Assembly: GCF_963678635.1 (NCBI RefSeq)
Contig: NC_087062.1
Coordinates: 74,578,349-74,642,348 of the forward strand
Direction: 5' to 3'
DNA from: Symsagittifera roscoffensis
Taxonomy: Eukaryota > Xenacoelomorpha > Acoela > Convolutidae
Length of the DNA stretch: 64,000 nt
Notes under the pieces: model-generated
The model's database searches: none
What the model was told of the DNA's origin: nothing
What the model saw: the letters and a program-made list of their open reading frames with translations, nothing else
Position numbers and translations under genes: made by a program
Part shown: in pieces, positions 1 through 13,520 of the stretch
Numbering within the stretch: position 1 is the stretch's first letter
Layout: each line of letters starts with the position of its first letter

Positions 1-1038
1 TTCCTGGAACTTCATCAATTGCCCTCCATAGGGTTGAGGGGTCCAGTTTTTCGTATTCCATGGTCAATTCATCTCTAGTATCGTCCTTCTACAACCGAGA
101 CAATACTTTCATGACATTAGCTTCTTCAGTTCCCAGTTGCGGGGGTTCGAATTTTGTTGTTTTGCTTTTTTCAGGAATAGCATGGGGTATCTCTTTGAAG
201 AACAAATCGTCTTAAATAAATAGATCAATCTCCGAGGTAAGCTGATCCCAAAGCTCAACCATTCTACTTTGAATTAACTCTACTGCTCCAATGTTGCAAT
301 GTAGAAGCTATACATCTATCAGCTTCGGCTTTAATTCCCAATACATAAGTTTCCTCCTAAAAATCGATAAAGTGACCAATTATCTTATCTAGGGGTTGGG
401 CAGTGGAAGACGTCACTTTCAGGTGTTAACCTCGAGACATTCTATGTAATTTTGTGGTCTTAACGCCCAAAGCTCATTTGAAGGTCATTCCGTGGTCATA
501 GGGGTTAAACACCCTCGGATAAGTTCAGGGTACCATTGGGTCCTCACTATCAATTTTTATTCATATCCCATCAAAACTTCCCAAGTTAACCTATTTCTAC
601 TGTCCATTTCTACATTTCCCGGGTAAAAGGTTGTAACAACGGAAGCAATCGCCGGATGCCTTTTACTCGCAAGGGTTTTTTCGGGCTTTGCATTTAATTT
701 TTATTTTGCAAAAAACCAGCATGCACTTTCTTGTTATTTTGCGTAAATTGATATGTTCCTGTCTAATGTGGTGTTTTTTAATGCTAGTATGTTTCAATGC
801 AACCGTTGGAATTGATTTAAAATCAAACACTAGATGTATCTGGCCACTACCTGTCGTACCTCCAAGATTCAGCTGCCTCCATTCATTGGGGCCTTAAAAA
901 CGACTTCCGGAAATCAGGTGTGGTTTTGTTACATAGGGCATAAAACTAGAAGTGAGGTTTCTGAATTTAACCTTCACTCAATTTGGCCTAAAACTTACTA
1001 AGTTTCAAATTCGTATATGCCGCTAGTTGCCAAGTTTT
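1..1038 (+). repeat. Alpha monomer, cut by window start
   Basis: Begins inside an alpha-type head ('cttcatcaattgccctccat') and runs to the next 'gatagggcc'. It has a single copy of the approximately 180-bp subrepeat (about 378-560), with the alpha-specific words 'gcagtggaagacgtcac' and 'taacctcgaga'. This full alpha head is absent from the alpha copies at 3,547, 7,168 and 10,816. Confidence 0.85.
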
Positions 1039-2306
1039 GATAGGGCCATTTAGCCTCCCGGGGACGAAGTCCTCTTTCTTATAACCGGAACAAATCATCT
1101 CTAGTACCGCCCTTCTAGTGCCGCGTTTCATGGAATTAGCTTTCTCATTTCCCATTTCGGGTGGGGAAGGGTTTGTTTGCCGATTTTTCGTTTCTCTGTT
1201 TTCTGGCATAGGTTGGGCTTTCTCATCGAAGGATCAAATTATTTCGGGTTCGACACTTTGTTTGCTGGACTACTTAACTTAGTCTGATCGAAACTCTATT
1301 CAAAGATCATTCTCCAAGCTTAGACGAGCCCAAAAATTACCAAGTTCACTTTGAATTAACTCTACTATTCCAAATTTGCAATATAGAAGCTGTGTCGCTG
1401 TCAATTTTTGCTTCAGTTCAGAACACACGAAATTCCTCCCCGCATTTTTAAGGTGATCAAAACCCATTTTCAAGGGTTGGGCAGGGGAATAGGTCACTTT
1501 CCGTTGTTAATCCCGAAATTTTCTATGCAACTTTGTGGTCTTAACTCCCAAAACTCACCTTAAGGTGATCCGGTGCTCACCCGGGGTCAAAATTCTTAGA
1601 ACTTTATAATTCTCGTCATTTATTGGTGAGATGACTAATTCTTTTTTCCAGGAGTTGGGCTGAGGAATACGCCACTTTCCGGTGTTACTCCTTTTTTTTG
1701 CAATTTTCGAGCCATAACGCCCAATTGTCATATTAAGGTCATTCAGGGGTCACTCGGAGTCAAGCATCTTCGGACATCTTCAAAATCTCATAGAGTCTTC
1801 ATCAATTTTCATTCATATCACAACAAAACTTCCCAATTTATCCCATTTCTAAGGTTCATTTTTACATTTCCCAGGAAAAAGTATTAACAGCGGAAGAAAC
1901 GACGGATGCGTTTTTTTAACAGGGGTATTTTTTTTCGCGATTTTCATTTATTTTCTATTGCCAAAAAAGCCAGCAAGGACTAGCTCAAAATTTTGCGTAA
2001 ATCGATATTTTCCTGTCTAAGCGGAAGTTTATTTAACGCTAGTATCTTCCGATGCAACCGTTGGAAAATATTCAAACTGAAACATCAGATGTATCTTGCC
2101 TTTACCTATCATATCTCCGAATTTTAGCCGCTTGAGTTCATTGGCTTACAGAGAACGGCTTCCCTTCAAGTATTTAGGGGTGGCTTTGCTTACTTAGGGC
2201 ATAAAACAGAAGTGGGGTACCTGGGCTTCTAAATTTAAGCTTACCTCAATTAGGACGACACTTTACAAACATTTGATTCCGGTAATGCCGCTATACGCCG
2301 AGTTAT
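1039..2306 (+). repeat. Beta monomer
   Basis: Starts with 'gatagggccatttagcctcc'. It carries the G-rich site near 1,155 in an interrupted form (GGG T GGGG AA GGG) instead of a long G run, then two subrepeats, and ends with the beta tail ('taaatcgatattttcctgtc'). Confidence 0.85.
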
Positions 2307-3546
2307 GACAGGGCCACTTACGATTCCCGGGGATCTTTATGATTTGCTCCCATTGGATCTAAATAGTATTGTTTTTTGTGTGCCCGGGTCAAATCATCTC
2401 TGGTACCGCCCTTCTAGTAAAGAGTTTCATGGCAGTAGCTTCCTCAGTTCCCATTTGAGGGAGTTCGCTGATTTCCATGTTTTTCTATTTTCTGGTATAG
2501 GTTTGGTTATCTTTTCGAATATTCAAATTATCAAGGGCTCGAAATTTTGTTGTTTTACTACTTACTTAGTCTGATCGTATTCCTATTCAAAGATTACTCT
2601 CCAAGCTTAGATGAGCCCAAAAATTACCAAGTTCACTTGAATTATTTTACTGCTCCAATGTTGCAATATAGAAATTATATCGCTATCAGCTTCTGCTTCA
2701 ATTTCAAGTATACAAATTTCTGCCAAAAGGTAGGGTGATCAATTCTCATTTCCAGGGGTTGGGCAGGGGAACAAGCCAGTTTCCGGTGTTAATCCCGAGA
2801 TTTTCTATGCAACTTTGTGGTCATAGCGCTCAAAGATCACATTTAGGAATCTGTTGCTCACTCAGGGGCCAATTTTTTTCGGACCTTAAAGTTCTCCCCA
2901 ATTATTTGTAAGGTGACCAATTCTCTTTTCCAGGAGTTGGGCTTCGGAATACGCCACTTTGCGGAAATAATCCTGTTTTTTATGCAATTTTCGGGCCATA
3001 ACGCCCAATTGTCATCTTAAGGTCACTCAGGGGTCACTCGGAGTCAAGCATCTTTGGACAGGTTCAGAGTCTCATGGGATTTTCAATACCAAGTTTCATT
3101 CATATCCGATTAAAACATATCCGATTAAAAAAAGTTAATCCATTTCTAAGGTCCATTTTTACAATTTCCGGGAAAACAATTTTTATCACAGGAAAAAGTC
3201 GAAAGATGCGTTTTGGCCGCAATAAAACAAAAATACAATCGCTGATTCTTTTGCTTAAATTGTCATTTTCCTGCCTAAGCGGAAGTTTATTTAATGCTAA
3301 TGTGTTCCGATGCATTCGTTGGAAATGTCACAAAATAAAACACCAAATGTATCTTGCCCTCACCTATCATACCTCCAAATTTCAGCTGCTTGTGTTTGTT
3401 GGGGCCTACAAAAACGACTTCCGGTAGTTAGGGTTGGCTTTAATTAATTAGGACATATAACCAGAAGTGAGTGTCCTGGGGTTCTAAAAAGACGCTTCCC
3501 TGAACTAGGCCTGCAACATACTAAAACTTGATCAGGCTAAGGCCAT
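2307..3546 (+). repeat. Gamma monomer showing two internal subrepeats
   Basis: Starts with 'gacagggccacttacgattc'. It shows the internal duplication clearly: a subrepeat starting at about 2,732 ('agggtgatcaattctcattt') recurs at about 2,911 ('aggtgaccaattctctttt'), a spacing of about 179 bp. Both copies contain 'ccagg(g/a)(g/a)ttgggc' and 'taatcc(c/t)g'. The monomer ends at a deletion joint where 'gatcaggctaaggcc' runs straight into the middle of the following alpha head. Confidence 0.85.
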
Positions 3547-6372
3547 GGCATTACCTTCTTCAGTTCCCATTTGTGGGGGTTCGAATTTTGTTGTTTTGCT
3601 GTTTTCTGGAATAGCATGGGGTATCTCTTTGAAGAACAAATCATCTTAAATAAATAGATCAACCTCTGATGTAAGCTGATCCCAAAGCTCATCCATTCTA
3701 CTTTGAATTAACTTTACTGCTCCAATGTTGCAATGTAGAAGCTATACATCTATCAGCTTCCGCTTCATTTCCCAATACATAAGTTTCCTCCCACAAATCG
3801 ATAAAATGACCAATTCTCTTATCTAGGGGTTGGGCAGTGGAAGACGTCACTTTCAGGTGTTAACCTCGAGACTTTCTATGTAATTTTGTGGTCTTAACGC
3901 CCAAAGCTCATTTGAAGGTCATTCCGTGGTCATCGGGGTTAAACACCCTCGGATAGGTTCAGGGTACCATTGGGTCCTCACTAACAAATTTTATTCATAT
4001 CCCATCAAAACTTCCAAAGTTAGCCCGTTTCTACATTTCCCGGGTAAAAGGTTGTAACAACGGAAGCAATCGCCGAATTCCTTTTACTCGCAAGGGTTTT
4101 TTCGCGCTTTGCATTTAATTTTTATTTTGCAAAAACCAGCATGCACTTGCTTGTTATTTTGCGTAAATTGATATGTTCCTGTCTAATGTGGTGTTTGTTA
4201 ATGCTAGTATGTTTCAATGCAACCGTTGGAACTGATTTAAAATCAAACACTAGATGTATCTGGCCACTACCTGCCGTACCTCCAAGATTCAGCTGCCTCC
4301 ATTCATTGGGGCCTGAAAAACGACTCCCGGAAATCATGAGTGGTTTAGTTAAGTAGGGCATAAAACAAGAAGTGAGGTCCTGGTGTTTCTGAATTTAACC
4401 TTCACTCAATTTGGCCTAAAACTTACTAAGTTTTAAATTCGTATATGCCGCTAGTTGCCAAGTTTTGATAGGGCCATTTAGCCTCCCGGGGACGAAGTCC
4501 TCTTTCTTATAACCGAATCAAATCATCTCTTGTACCGCCCTTCTAGTGCCGAGTTTCATGGCATTAGCTTTCTCATTTCCCATATCGGGGGGGGGGGGGG
4601 GGGAGGGGTTTGTTTGCCGATTTTTCGTTTTTCTGTTTTCTGGCATAGATTGGGCTCTTTCATCGAAGGTTCAATTTATTTCGGGCTCGACACTTTGTTT
4701 GCTGTACTACTTAACTTAGTCTGATCGAAATTCTATTCAAAGATCATTCTCCAAGCTTAGATGAGCCCAAAAATTACCAAGCTCTTTTGAATTATTATAC
4801 TGCTCCAATGTTGCAATGTAGAAATTATATCGTTCTGCTTTAGTTTCAAGAATACAAGTTTCTGCCAAAAGGTAATGTGACCGATTTTCATTTCCAGGGG
4901 TTGGGCAGGGGAACAAGCCAGTTTCCTGTGTTAATCCCGAGATATTCTATGCAACTTTGTGGTCATAGCGCTCAAAGATCACATTTAGAAAATCTGTTGC
5001 TCACTCGGTTGCAAACTTAAAGTTCTCCCAAATTATTTGTCACGAAAATACACGAAATTCCTCCCCGCATTTTTAAAGTGAGGAATTCTCATTTTCAAGG
5101 GTTGGGCAGGGGAATAGGCCACTTTCCGTTGTTAGTCCGAGATTTTCTATGCAACTTTGTGGTCATAACTCCCAAAACTCACATTAAGGTGATCCGGTGC
5201 TCACCCGGGTTCAAAATTCGGAGAATTTTATAATTCTCGCCATTTATTAGTGAGATGATCAATTCTCTTTTCCAGGAGTTGAGCTGAGGAATACGCCACT
5301 TTCCGGTGTTACTCCTTTTTTTGCAATTTTCGGGCCAAAACGCCCAATTGTCATATTAAGGTCATTCAGGGGTCACTCGGAGTCAAGCATCTTCAGACAT
5401 CTTCAAAATCTCATAGGGTTTTTATCAGTTTTCATTCATATCACAACAAAACTTCCCAATTTATCTCATTTTTAAGGTTAGTTTTTACATTTCCCAAGAA
5501 AAATTATTAACAGCGGAAGAAACGACGGATGCGTTTTTTTCACAAGAGTATTATTTCGCGATTTTCATTTATTTTATATTACCAAAAAAAAAACCAGCAA
5601 GCAATAGCTCAAAATTTTGCGTAAATCGATATTTTCCTGTCTAAGCGGAAGTTTATTTAACGCTAGTATCTTCCGATGCAACCGTTGGAAAAGATTCAAA
5701 CTGAAACATCAGATGTATCTTGCCATTACCTATCATATCTCCGAATTTCAGCCGCTTGAGTTCATTGGCTTACAGAGAACGGCTTCTCTTAAAAGTATTT
5801 AGGGGTGGCTTTGCTTACTTAGGGCATAAAACAGAAGTGGGTACCTGGGTTTCTAAATTTAAGCTTACCTCAATTAGGACGACACTTTACAAATATTTGA
5901 TCCCGGTAATGCCGCTATACGCCGAGTTATGATAGGGCCACTTACGATTCCCGGGGATCTTTATGATTTGCTCCCATTGGATCTAAATAGTATGGTTTTT
6001 TGTGTGCCCGGGTCAAATCATCTCTGGTACCGCCCTTCTAGTACCGAGTTTCTTGGCATTAGCTTCCTCAGTTCCCACTTGAGGGAGTTCACTGATTTCG
6101 TTGTTTTTCTTTTCTGGTATACGTTGGGTTATCTTTTCGAATATTCAAACAATCATGGGCTCGAAATTTTGTTTGCTGTACTACTTACTTAGTCTGATCG
6201 TATTCCTATTCAAAGATTACTCTCCAAGCTTAGATGAGCCCAAAATATACCAAATTCAATTGAATTATTTTACTGCTCCAATGTTGCAATGTAGAAATTA
6301 TATCGCTATCAGCTTCTGCTTCAATTTCAAGTATACAAATTTCTGCCAAAAGGTAAGGTGACCAATTATCAT
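2750..6372 (+). repeat. 3.62-kb higher-order unit, recent copy 1
   Basis: Contains gamma tail, truncated alpha (3,547-4,466), beta (4,467-5,930) and gamma head (5,931 on). It matches 6,373-9,995 almost base for base. By eye I find only about ten differences, including one base at 3,074, a one-base indel near 3,108, a base at about 3,985 ('actaacaaa' against 'actatcaaa'), the poly-G length (17 against 9) and a change at about 6,146. The offset between copies changes from about 3,623 to 3,615 across the poly-G tract, so its length accounts for most of the size difference. Confidence 0.9.
4587..4603 (+). repeat. Poly-G tract (17 G) in beta monomer
   Basis: Seventeen G between 'cccatatc' and 'aggggtttgtttgccg'. 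The same site in the near-identical neighbouring unit has nine G (8,210-8,218). Other tracts at this site in beta-type or hybrid monomers: 11,874-11,888 (interrupted), 23,255-23,269, 24,564-24,579, 31,124-31,133, 37,723-37,736, 39,466-39,483 and 44,198-44,209. Long homopolymers are also where assemblies are least reliable. Confidence 0.85.
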
Positions 6373-9300
6373 TTCCAGGGGTTGGGCAGGGGAACAAGCC
6401 AGTTTCCGGTGTTAATCCCGAGATTTTCTATGCAACTTTGTGGTCATAGCGCTCAAAGATCACATTTAGGGAATCTGTTGCTCACTCAGGGGCCAATTTT
6501 TTTCGGACCTTAAAGTTCTCCCCAATTATTTGTAAGGTGACCAATTCTCTTTTCCAGGAGTTGGGCTTCGGAATACGCCACTTTGCGGAAATAATCCTGT
6601 TTTTTATGCAATTTTCGGGCCATAACGCCCAATTGTCATCTTAAGGTCACTCAGGGGTCACTCGGAGTCAAGCATCTTTGGACAGGTTCAGAGTCTCATG
6701 GGGTTTTCAATACCAAGTTTCATTCATATCCGATTAAACATATCCGATTAAAAAAAGTTAATCCATTTCTAAGGTCCATTTTTACAATTTCCGGGAAAAC
6801 AATTTTTATCACAGGAAAAAGTCGAAAGATGCGTTTTGGCCGCAATAAAACAAAAATACAATCGCTGATTCTTTTGCTTAAATTGTCATTTTCCTGCCTA
6901 AGCGGAAGTTTATTTAATGCTAATGTGTTCCGATGCATTCGTTGGAAATGTCACAAAATAAAACACCAAATGTATCTTGCCCTCACCTATCATACCTCCA
7001 AATTTCAGCTGCTTGTGTTTGTTGGGGCCTACAAAAACGACTTCCGGTAGTTAGGGTTGGCTTTAATTAATTAGGACATATAACCAGAAGTGAGTGTCCT
7101 GGGGTTCTAAAAAGACGCTTCCCTGAACTAGGCCTGCAACATACTAAAACTTGATCAGGCTAAGGCCATGGCATTACCTTCTTCAGTTCCCATTTGTGGG
7201 GGTTCGAATTTTGTTGTTTTGCTGTTTTCTGGAATAGCATGGGGTATCTCTTTGAAGAACAAATCATCTTAAATAAATAGATCAACCTCTGATGTAAGCT
7301 GATCCCAAAGCTCATCCATTCTACTTTGAATTAACTTTACTGCTCCAATGTTGCAATGTAGAAGCTATACATCTATCAGCTTCCGCTTCATTTCCCAATA
7401 CATAAGTTTCCTCCCACAAATCGATAAAATGACCAATTCTCTTATCTAGGGGTTGGGCAGTGGAAGACGTCACTTTCAGGTGTTAACCTCGAGACTTTCT
7501 ATGTAATTTTGTGGTCTTAACGCCCAAAGCTCATTTGAAGGTCATTCCGTGGTCATCGGGGTTAAACACCCTCGGATAGGTTCAGGGTACCATTGGGTCC
7601 TCACTATCAAATTTTATTCATATCCCATCAAAACTTCCAAAGTTAGCCCGTTTCTACATTTCCCGGGTAAAAGGTTGTAACAACGGAAGCAATCGCCGAA
7701 TTCCTTTTACTCGCAAGGGTTTTTTCGCGCTTTGCATTTAATTTTTATTTTGCAAAAACCAGCATGCACTTGCTTGTTATTTTGCGTAAATTGATATGTT
7801 CCTGTCTAATGTGGTGTTTGTTAATGCTAGTATGTTTCAATGCAACCGTTGGAACTGATTTAAAATCAAACACTAGATGTATCTGGCCACTACCTGCCGT
7901 ACCTCCAAGATTCAGCTGCCTCCATTCATTGGGGCCTGAAAAACGACTCCCGGAAATCATGAGTGGTTTAGTTAAGTAGGGCATAAAACAAGAAGTGAGG
8001 TCCTGGTGTTTCTGAATTTAACCTTCACTCAATTTGGCCTAAAACTTACTAAGTTTTAAATTCGTATATGCCGCTAGTTGCCAAGTTTTGATAGGGCCAT
8101 TTAGCCTCCCGGGGACGAAGTCCTCTTTCTTATAACCGAATCAAATCATCTCTTGTACCGCCCTTCTAGTGCCGAGTTTCATGGCATTAGCTTTCTCATT
8201 TCCCATTTCGGGGGGGGGAGGGGTTTGTTTGCCGATTTTTCGTTTTTCTGTTTTCTGGCATAGATTGGGCTCTTTCATCGAAGGTTCAATTTATTTCGGG
8301 CTCGACACTTTGTTTGCTGTACTACTTAACTTAGTCTGATCGAAATTCTATTCAAAGATCATTCTCCAAGCTTAGATGAGCCCAAAAATTACCAAGCTCT
8401 TTTGAATTATTATACTGCTCCAATGTTGCAATGTAGAAATTATATCGTTTCTGCTTTAGTTTCAAGAATACAAGTTTCTGCCAAAAGGTAATGTGACCGA
8501 TTTTAATTTCCAGGGGTTGGGCAGGGGAACAAGCCAGTTTCCTGTGTTAATCCCGAGATATTCTATGCAACTTTGTGGTCATAGCGCTCAAAGATCACAT
8601 TTAGAAAATCTGATGCTCACTCGGTTGCAAACTTAAAGTTCTCCCAAATTATTTGTCACGAAAATACACGAAATTCCTCCCCGCATTTTTAAAGTGAGGA
8701 ATTCTCATTTTCAAGGGTTGGGCAGGGGAATAGGCCACTTTCCGTTGTTAGTCCGAGATTTTCTATGCAACTTTGTGGTCATAACTCCCAAAACTCACAT
8801 TAAGGTGATCCGGTGCTCACCCGGGTTCAAAATTCGGAGAATTTTATAATTCTCGCCATTTATTAGTGAGATGATCAATTCTCTTTTCCAGGAGTTGAGC
8901 TGAGGAATACGCCACTTTCCGGTGTTACTCCTTTTTTTGCAATTTTCGGGCCAAAACGCCCAATTGTCATATTAAGGTCATTCAGGGGTCACTCGGAGTC
9001 AAGCATCTTCAGACATCTTCAAAATCTCATAGGGTTTTTATCAGTTTTCATTCATATCACAACAAAACTTCCCAATTTATCTCATTTTTAAGGTTAGTTT
9101 TTACATTTCCCAAGAAAAATTATTAACAGCGGAAGAAACGACGGATGCGTTTTTTTCACAAGAGTATTATTTCGCGATTTTCATTTATTTTATATTACCA
9201 AAAAAAAACCAGCAAGCAATAGCTCAAAATTTTGCGTAAATCGATATTTTCCTGTCTAAGCGGAAGTTTATTTAACGCTAGTATCTTCCGATGCAACCGT

Positions 9301-9995
9301 TGGAAAAGATTCAAACTGAAACATCAGATGTATCTTGCCATTACCTATCATATCTCCGAATTTCAGCCGCTTGAGTTCATTGGCTTACAGAGAACGGCTT
9401 CTCTTAAAAGTATTTAGGGGTGGCTTTGCTTACTTAGGGCATAAAACAGAAGTGGGTACCTGGGTTTCTAAATTTAAGCTTACCTCAATTAGGACGACAC
9501 TTTACAAATATTTGATCCCGGTAATGCCGCTATACGCCGAGTTATGATAGGGCCACTTACGATTCCCGGGGATCTTTATGATTTGCTCCCATTGGATCTA
9601 AATAGTATGGTTTTTTGTGTGCCCGGGTCAAATCATCTCTGGTACCGCCCTTCTAGTACCGAGTTTCTTGGCATTAGCTTCCTCAGTTCCCACTTGAGGG
9701 AGTTCACTGATTTCGTTGTTTTTCTTTTCTGGTATACGTTGGGTTATCTTTTCGAATATTGAAACAATCATGGGCTCGAAATTTTGTTTGCTGTACTACT
9801 TACTTAGTCTGATCGTATTCCTATTCAAAGATTACTCTCCAAGCTTAGATGAGCCCAAAATATACCAAATTCAATTGAATTATTTTACTGCTCCAATGTT
9901 GCAATGTAGAAATTATATCGCTATCAGCTTCTGCTTCAATTTCAAGTATACAAATTTCTGCCAAAAGGTAAGGTGACCAATTATCATTTCCAGGG
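6373..9995 (+). repeat. 3.62-kb higher-order unit, recent copy 2
   Basis: Near-identical partner of the preceding unit: gamma tail, truncated alpha (7,168-8,089), beta (8,090-9,545) and gamma head (9,546 on). Strong similarity continues to about 10,107, where 'caggggc' is followed by 'aattttcctcgg' instead of 'caatttttttcgg'; beyond this the next unit is clearly diverged. The pair therefore records one recent tandem duplication or unequal exchange. Confidence 0.9.
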
Positions 9996-12900
9996 GTTGG
10001 GCAGGGGAACAAGCCAGTTTCCGGTGTTAATCCCGAGATTTTCTATGCAACTTTGTGGTCATAGCGCTCAAAGATCACATTTAGGGAATCTGTTGCTCAC
10101 TCAGGGGCAATTTTCCTCGGACCTTAAAAATCTCCCCAATTATTTGTAAGGTGACCAATTCTCCTTTCCAGGATTTGGGCTTCGGAATACGCCACTTTGC
10201 GGAAGTAATCCTGTTTTTATAGCAATTTTTGGGCCATAACGCCCAATTGTCATCTTAAGGTCATTCAGGGTTCACTCGGAGTCAAGCATCTTCGGACAGG
10301 TTCAGAGTCACTTGGGGTCTTCAATACTAAGTTTCATTCATATCCCATTGAAACATTCCAAGTTAATTCGTTTCTAAGGTTCATTTTTACAGTTCCCGAG
10401 AAAAAAAATTTTATCACGGGAAAAAGTCAAAAGATGCGTTTCACTCACAGGAATCTTATTTTGGGGTTTGCATCCAATTATTTTGGCCGCAATAAAACAA
10501 ATATACAATCGCTGACTATTTTGCTTAAACTGTCATTTTTGCTGCCTAAGCGGAAGTTTATTTAATGCTAATATGTTCCGATTCATTCGTTGGAAATGTC
10601 TCAAAATAAAACACCAAAGGTATCTTGCCCTTACCTATCATACCTCCAAATTTCAGCTGCTTGAGTTTGTTGGGGCCTACAAAAACGACTTCCGGTATTT
10701 AGGGTTGGCTTTAATTAATTAGGACATATAACCAGAAGTGAGGGTCCTGGGGTTCTAACAAGAAGCATCCCTCAACTAGGCCTGCAACATACTAAAATTT
10801 GATCAGGATAAGGCCATGGCATTACCTTCTTCAGTTCCCATTTGTGGGGGTTCGAATTTTGTTGTTTTGATTTTTTTTGGAATAGCATGGGGTATCTCTT
10901 TGAAGAACAAATCATCTTAAATAAATAGACCACTCTCCGAGGTAAGCTGATCCCAAAGCTCATCCATTCTACTTTGAATTAACTCTACTGCTCCAATGTT
11001 GTAATGTAGAAGCTATACATCTATCAGCTTCCGCTTCAATTCCCAATACATAAGTTTCCTCCCAAAAATCGATAAAGTGACCAATTCTCTTATCTAGGGG
11101 TTGGGCAGTGGAAGACGTCACTTTTAGGTGTTAACCTCGAGACATTCTATGTAATTTTGTGGTCTTAAGGCCCAAAGCTCATTTGAAGGTCATTCCGTGG
11201 TCAACGGGGTTAAACGCCCTCGGATAGGTTCAGGGTACCATTGGGTCCTCACTATCAACTTTCATTCATATCCCATCAAAACTTCCAAAGTTAGCCCATT
11301 TCTAATGTCCATTTCTACATTTCCCGGGTAAAAGGTTGTAACAACGGAAGCAATCGCCGGATGCCTTTTACTCACAAAAATTTTTTCGGGCTTTGCATTT
11401 AATTTTTATTTTGCAAAAAAAAAGAGCATGCACTTGCTTGTTATTTTGCGTAAATTGATATATTTCTGTCTAATGTGGTGTTTTTTAATGCTAGTATGTT
11501 TCAATGCAACCGTTGGAATTGATTTAAAATCAAACACTAGATGTATCTGGCCACTACCTGCCGTACCTCCAAGATTCAGCTGCCTTCATTCATTGGGGCC
11601 TGAAAAACGACTTCCGGAAATCAGGAGTTGTTTTGTTACATAGGGCATAAAACTAGAAGTGAGGTCCTGGTATTTCTGAATTTAACCTTCACTCAATTTG
11701 GCCTAAAACTTACGAAGTTTTAAATTCGTATATGCCGCTAGTTGCCAATTTTTGATAGGGCCGTTGCGCCTCCCGGGGACGAAGTCCTTTTTCTTATAAC
11801 CGGATCAAATCATCTCTAGTACTGCCCTTCTAGTGCCGAGTTTCATGGCATTAGCTTTCTCATTTCCCATTTCGGGGGTGAGGGGGGGTTTGTTTGCCGA
11901 TTTTTCGTTTTTCTGTTTTCTGGCATAGATTGGGCTCTTTCATCGAAGGTTCAATTTATTTCGGGCTCGACACTTTGTTTGCTGTACTACTTAACTAAGT
12001 CTGATCGAAACTCTATTCAAAGATCATTCTCCAAGCTTAGATGAGCCCAAAAATTACCAAGTTCACTTTGAATTAACTCTACTATTCCAAATTTGCAATA
12101 TAGAAGCTGTGTCGCTATCAATTTTAGCTTCAGTTCCGAAAACACGAAATTCCTCCCCGCACTTTTAAGGTGAACAATTCTCATTTCCAATGGTTGGGCA
12201 GGGAAATAGGCCACTTTCGTTGTTAATCCCGAGATTTTCTATGCAGCTTTGTGGTCATAACTGCCAGAACTCACCTTAAGGTGATCCGGGACTCACCCGG
12301 GGTCAAAATTCTTAGAACTTTATAATTCTCGCCATTTATTAGTGAGATGACCAATTCTCTTTTCCAGGAGTTGGGCTGGGGAATCTGCTACTTTCCGGTG
12401 TTAATCCTGTTTTTTTTAAATGCAATTTTGGGATCATAACGCCCGAAGATCACATTTAGGAAATCTGTTGCTCACTCATTTAGGAAATCATTTAGGAAAT
12501 CTGTTGATCAGGGGCCAAACTTGCTCGAACCCTAAAGTTCTTCCCAATTATTTGTAAGGTGATCAATTCTCCTTTCCAGGAGTTGGGCTGGAGAATCTGC
12601 TACTTTGCGGAAGTAATCCTGTTTTTATAGCAATTTTCGGGCCATAACGCCCAATTGTCATATTAAGGTCATTCAGGGGTCACTCGGAGTCAAGCATCTT
12701 CGGACATCTTCAAAATCTCATAGGGTCTTCATCAATTTTCATTCATATCACAACAAAATTTCCCAATTTATCCCATTTCTAAGGTTCATTTTTACATTTC
12801 CCAGGAAAAATTATTAACAGCGGAAAAAACGTCGGATGCGTTTTTTTCACAAGGGTATTATTCCGCGATTTTCATTTATTTTCTATTGCCACAAAAAAAA

Positions 12901-13520
12901 CCAGCAAGCACTAGCTCAAAATTTTGCGTAAATCGATATTTTCCTGTCTAAGCCGAAGTTTATTTAACGCTAGTTTCTTCCGATGCAACCGTTGGAAAAG
13001 ATTCAAATTGAAACATCAGATGTATCTTGCTTTTACCTATCATATCTCCAAATTTCAGTCGCTTGAGTTCAATGGCTTACAGAGAACGGCTTCCGTTCAA
13101 GTATTTAGGGATGGCTTTGCTTACTTAGGGCATAAAACAGAAGTGGGGTACCTGGGTTTGTAAATTTAAGCTTACCTCAATTAGGACGACACTTTACAAA
13201 TATTTGATCCCGGTAATGCCGCTATACGCCGAGTTATGATAGGGCCACTTACGATTCCCGGGGATCTTTATGATTTGCTCCTATTGGATCTAAATAGTAT
13301 TGTTTTTTGTGTGCCTGGGTCAAATCATCTCTGGTACCGCTCTTCTAGTACCGAGTTTCATGGCAGTAGCTTCCTCAGTTCCCATTTGAGGGAGTTTGCT
13401 GATTTCGTTTTTTTTTTCTATTTTCTGGTATACGTTGGGTTATCTTTTCCAATATTCAAAATATCATGGGCTCGAGACTTTGTTTGCTGTACTACTTACT
13501 TAGTCTAATCGTATTCCTAT
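9996..13520 (+). repeat. Diverged alpha-beta-gamma unit
   Basis: Gamma tail to about 10,815, truncated alpha 10,816-11,753 with the same head deletion as the two upstream copies, beta 11,754-13,237, and the head of a gamma (13,238-13,520). A local triplication of 'catttaggaaatc'-like words occurs at about 12,450-12,510. The gamma stops abruptly at about 13,520, where 'cgtattcctatt' changes to 'cgcggaagtttcggg', a recombination joint. Confidence 0.8.

Noticed and set aside
3567-3590. 'gggggttcgaatttt' resembling a tRNA T-arm, repeated in alpha monomers
   Set aside because: No acceptor stem, anticodon arm or D-arm can be fitted around it, and it is simply part of the satellite.
6354-6390. Donor-like 'aaaggtaagg' and acceptor-like 'atttccagg' about 25 bases apart in gamma monomers
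   Set aside because: Spacing is far below a usable spliceosomal intron, and both words are part of the repeated satellite sequence.
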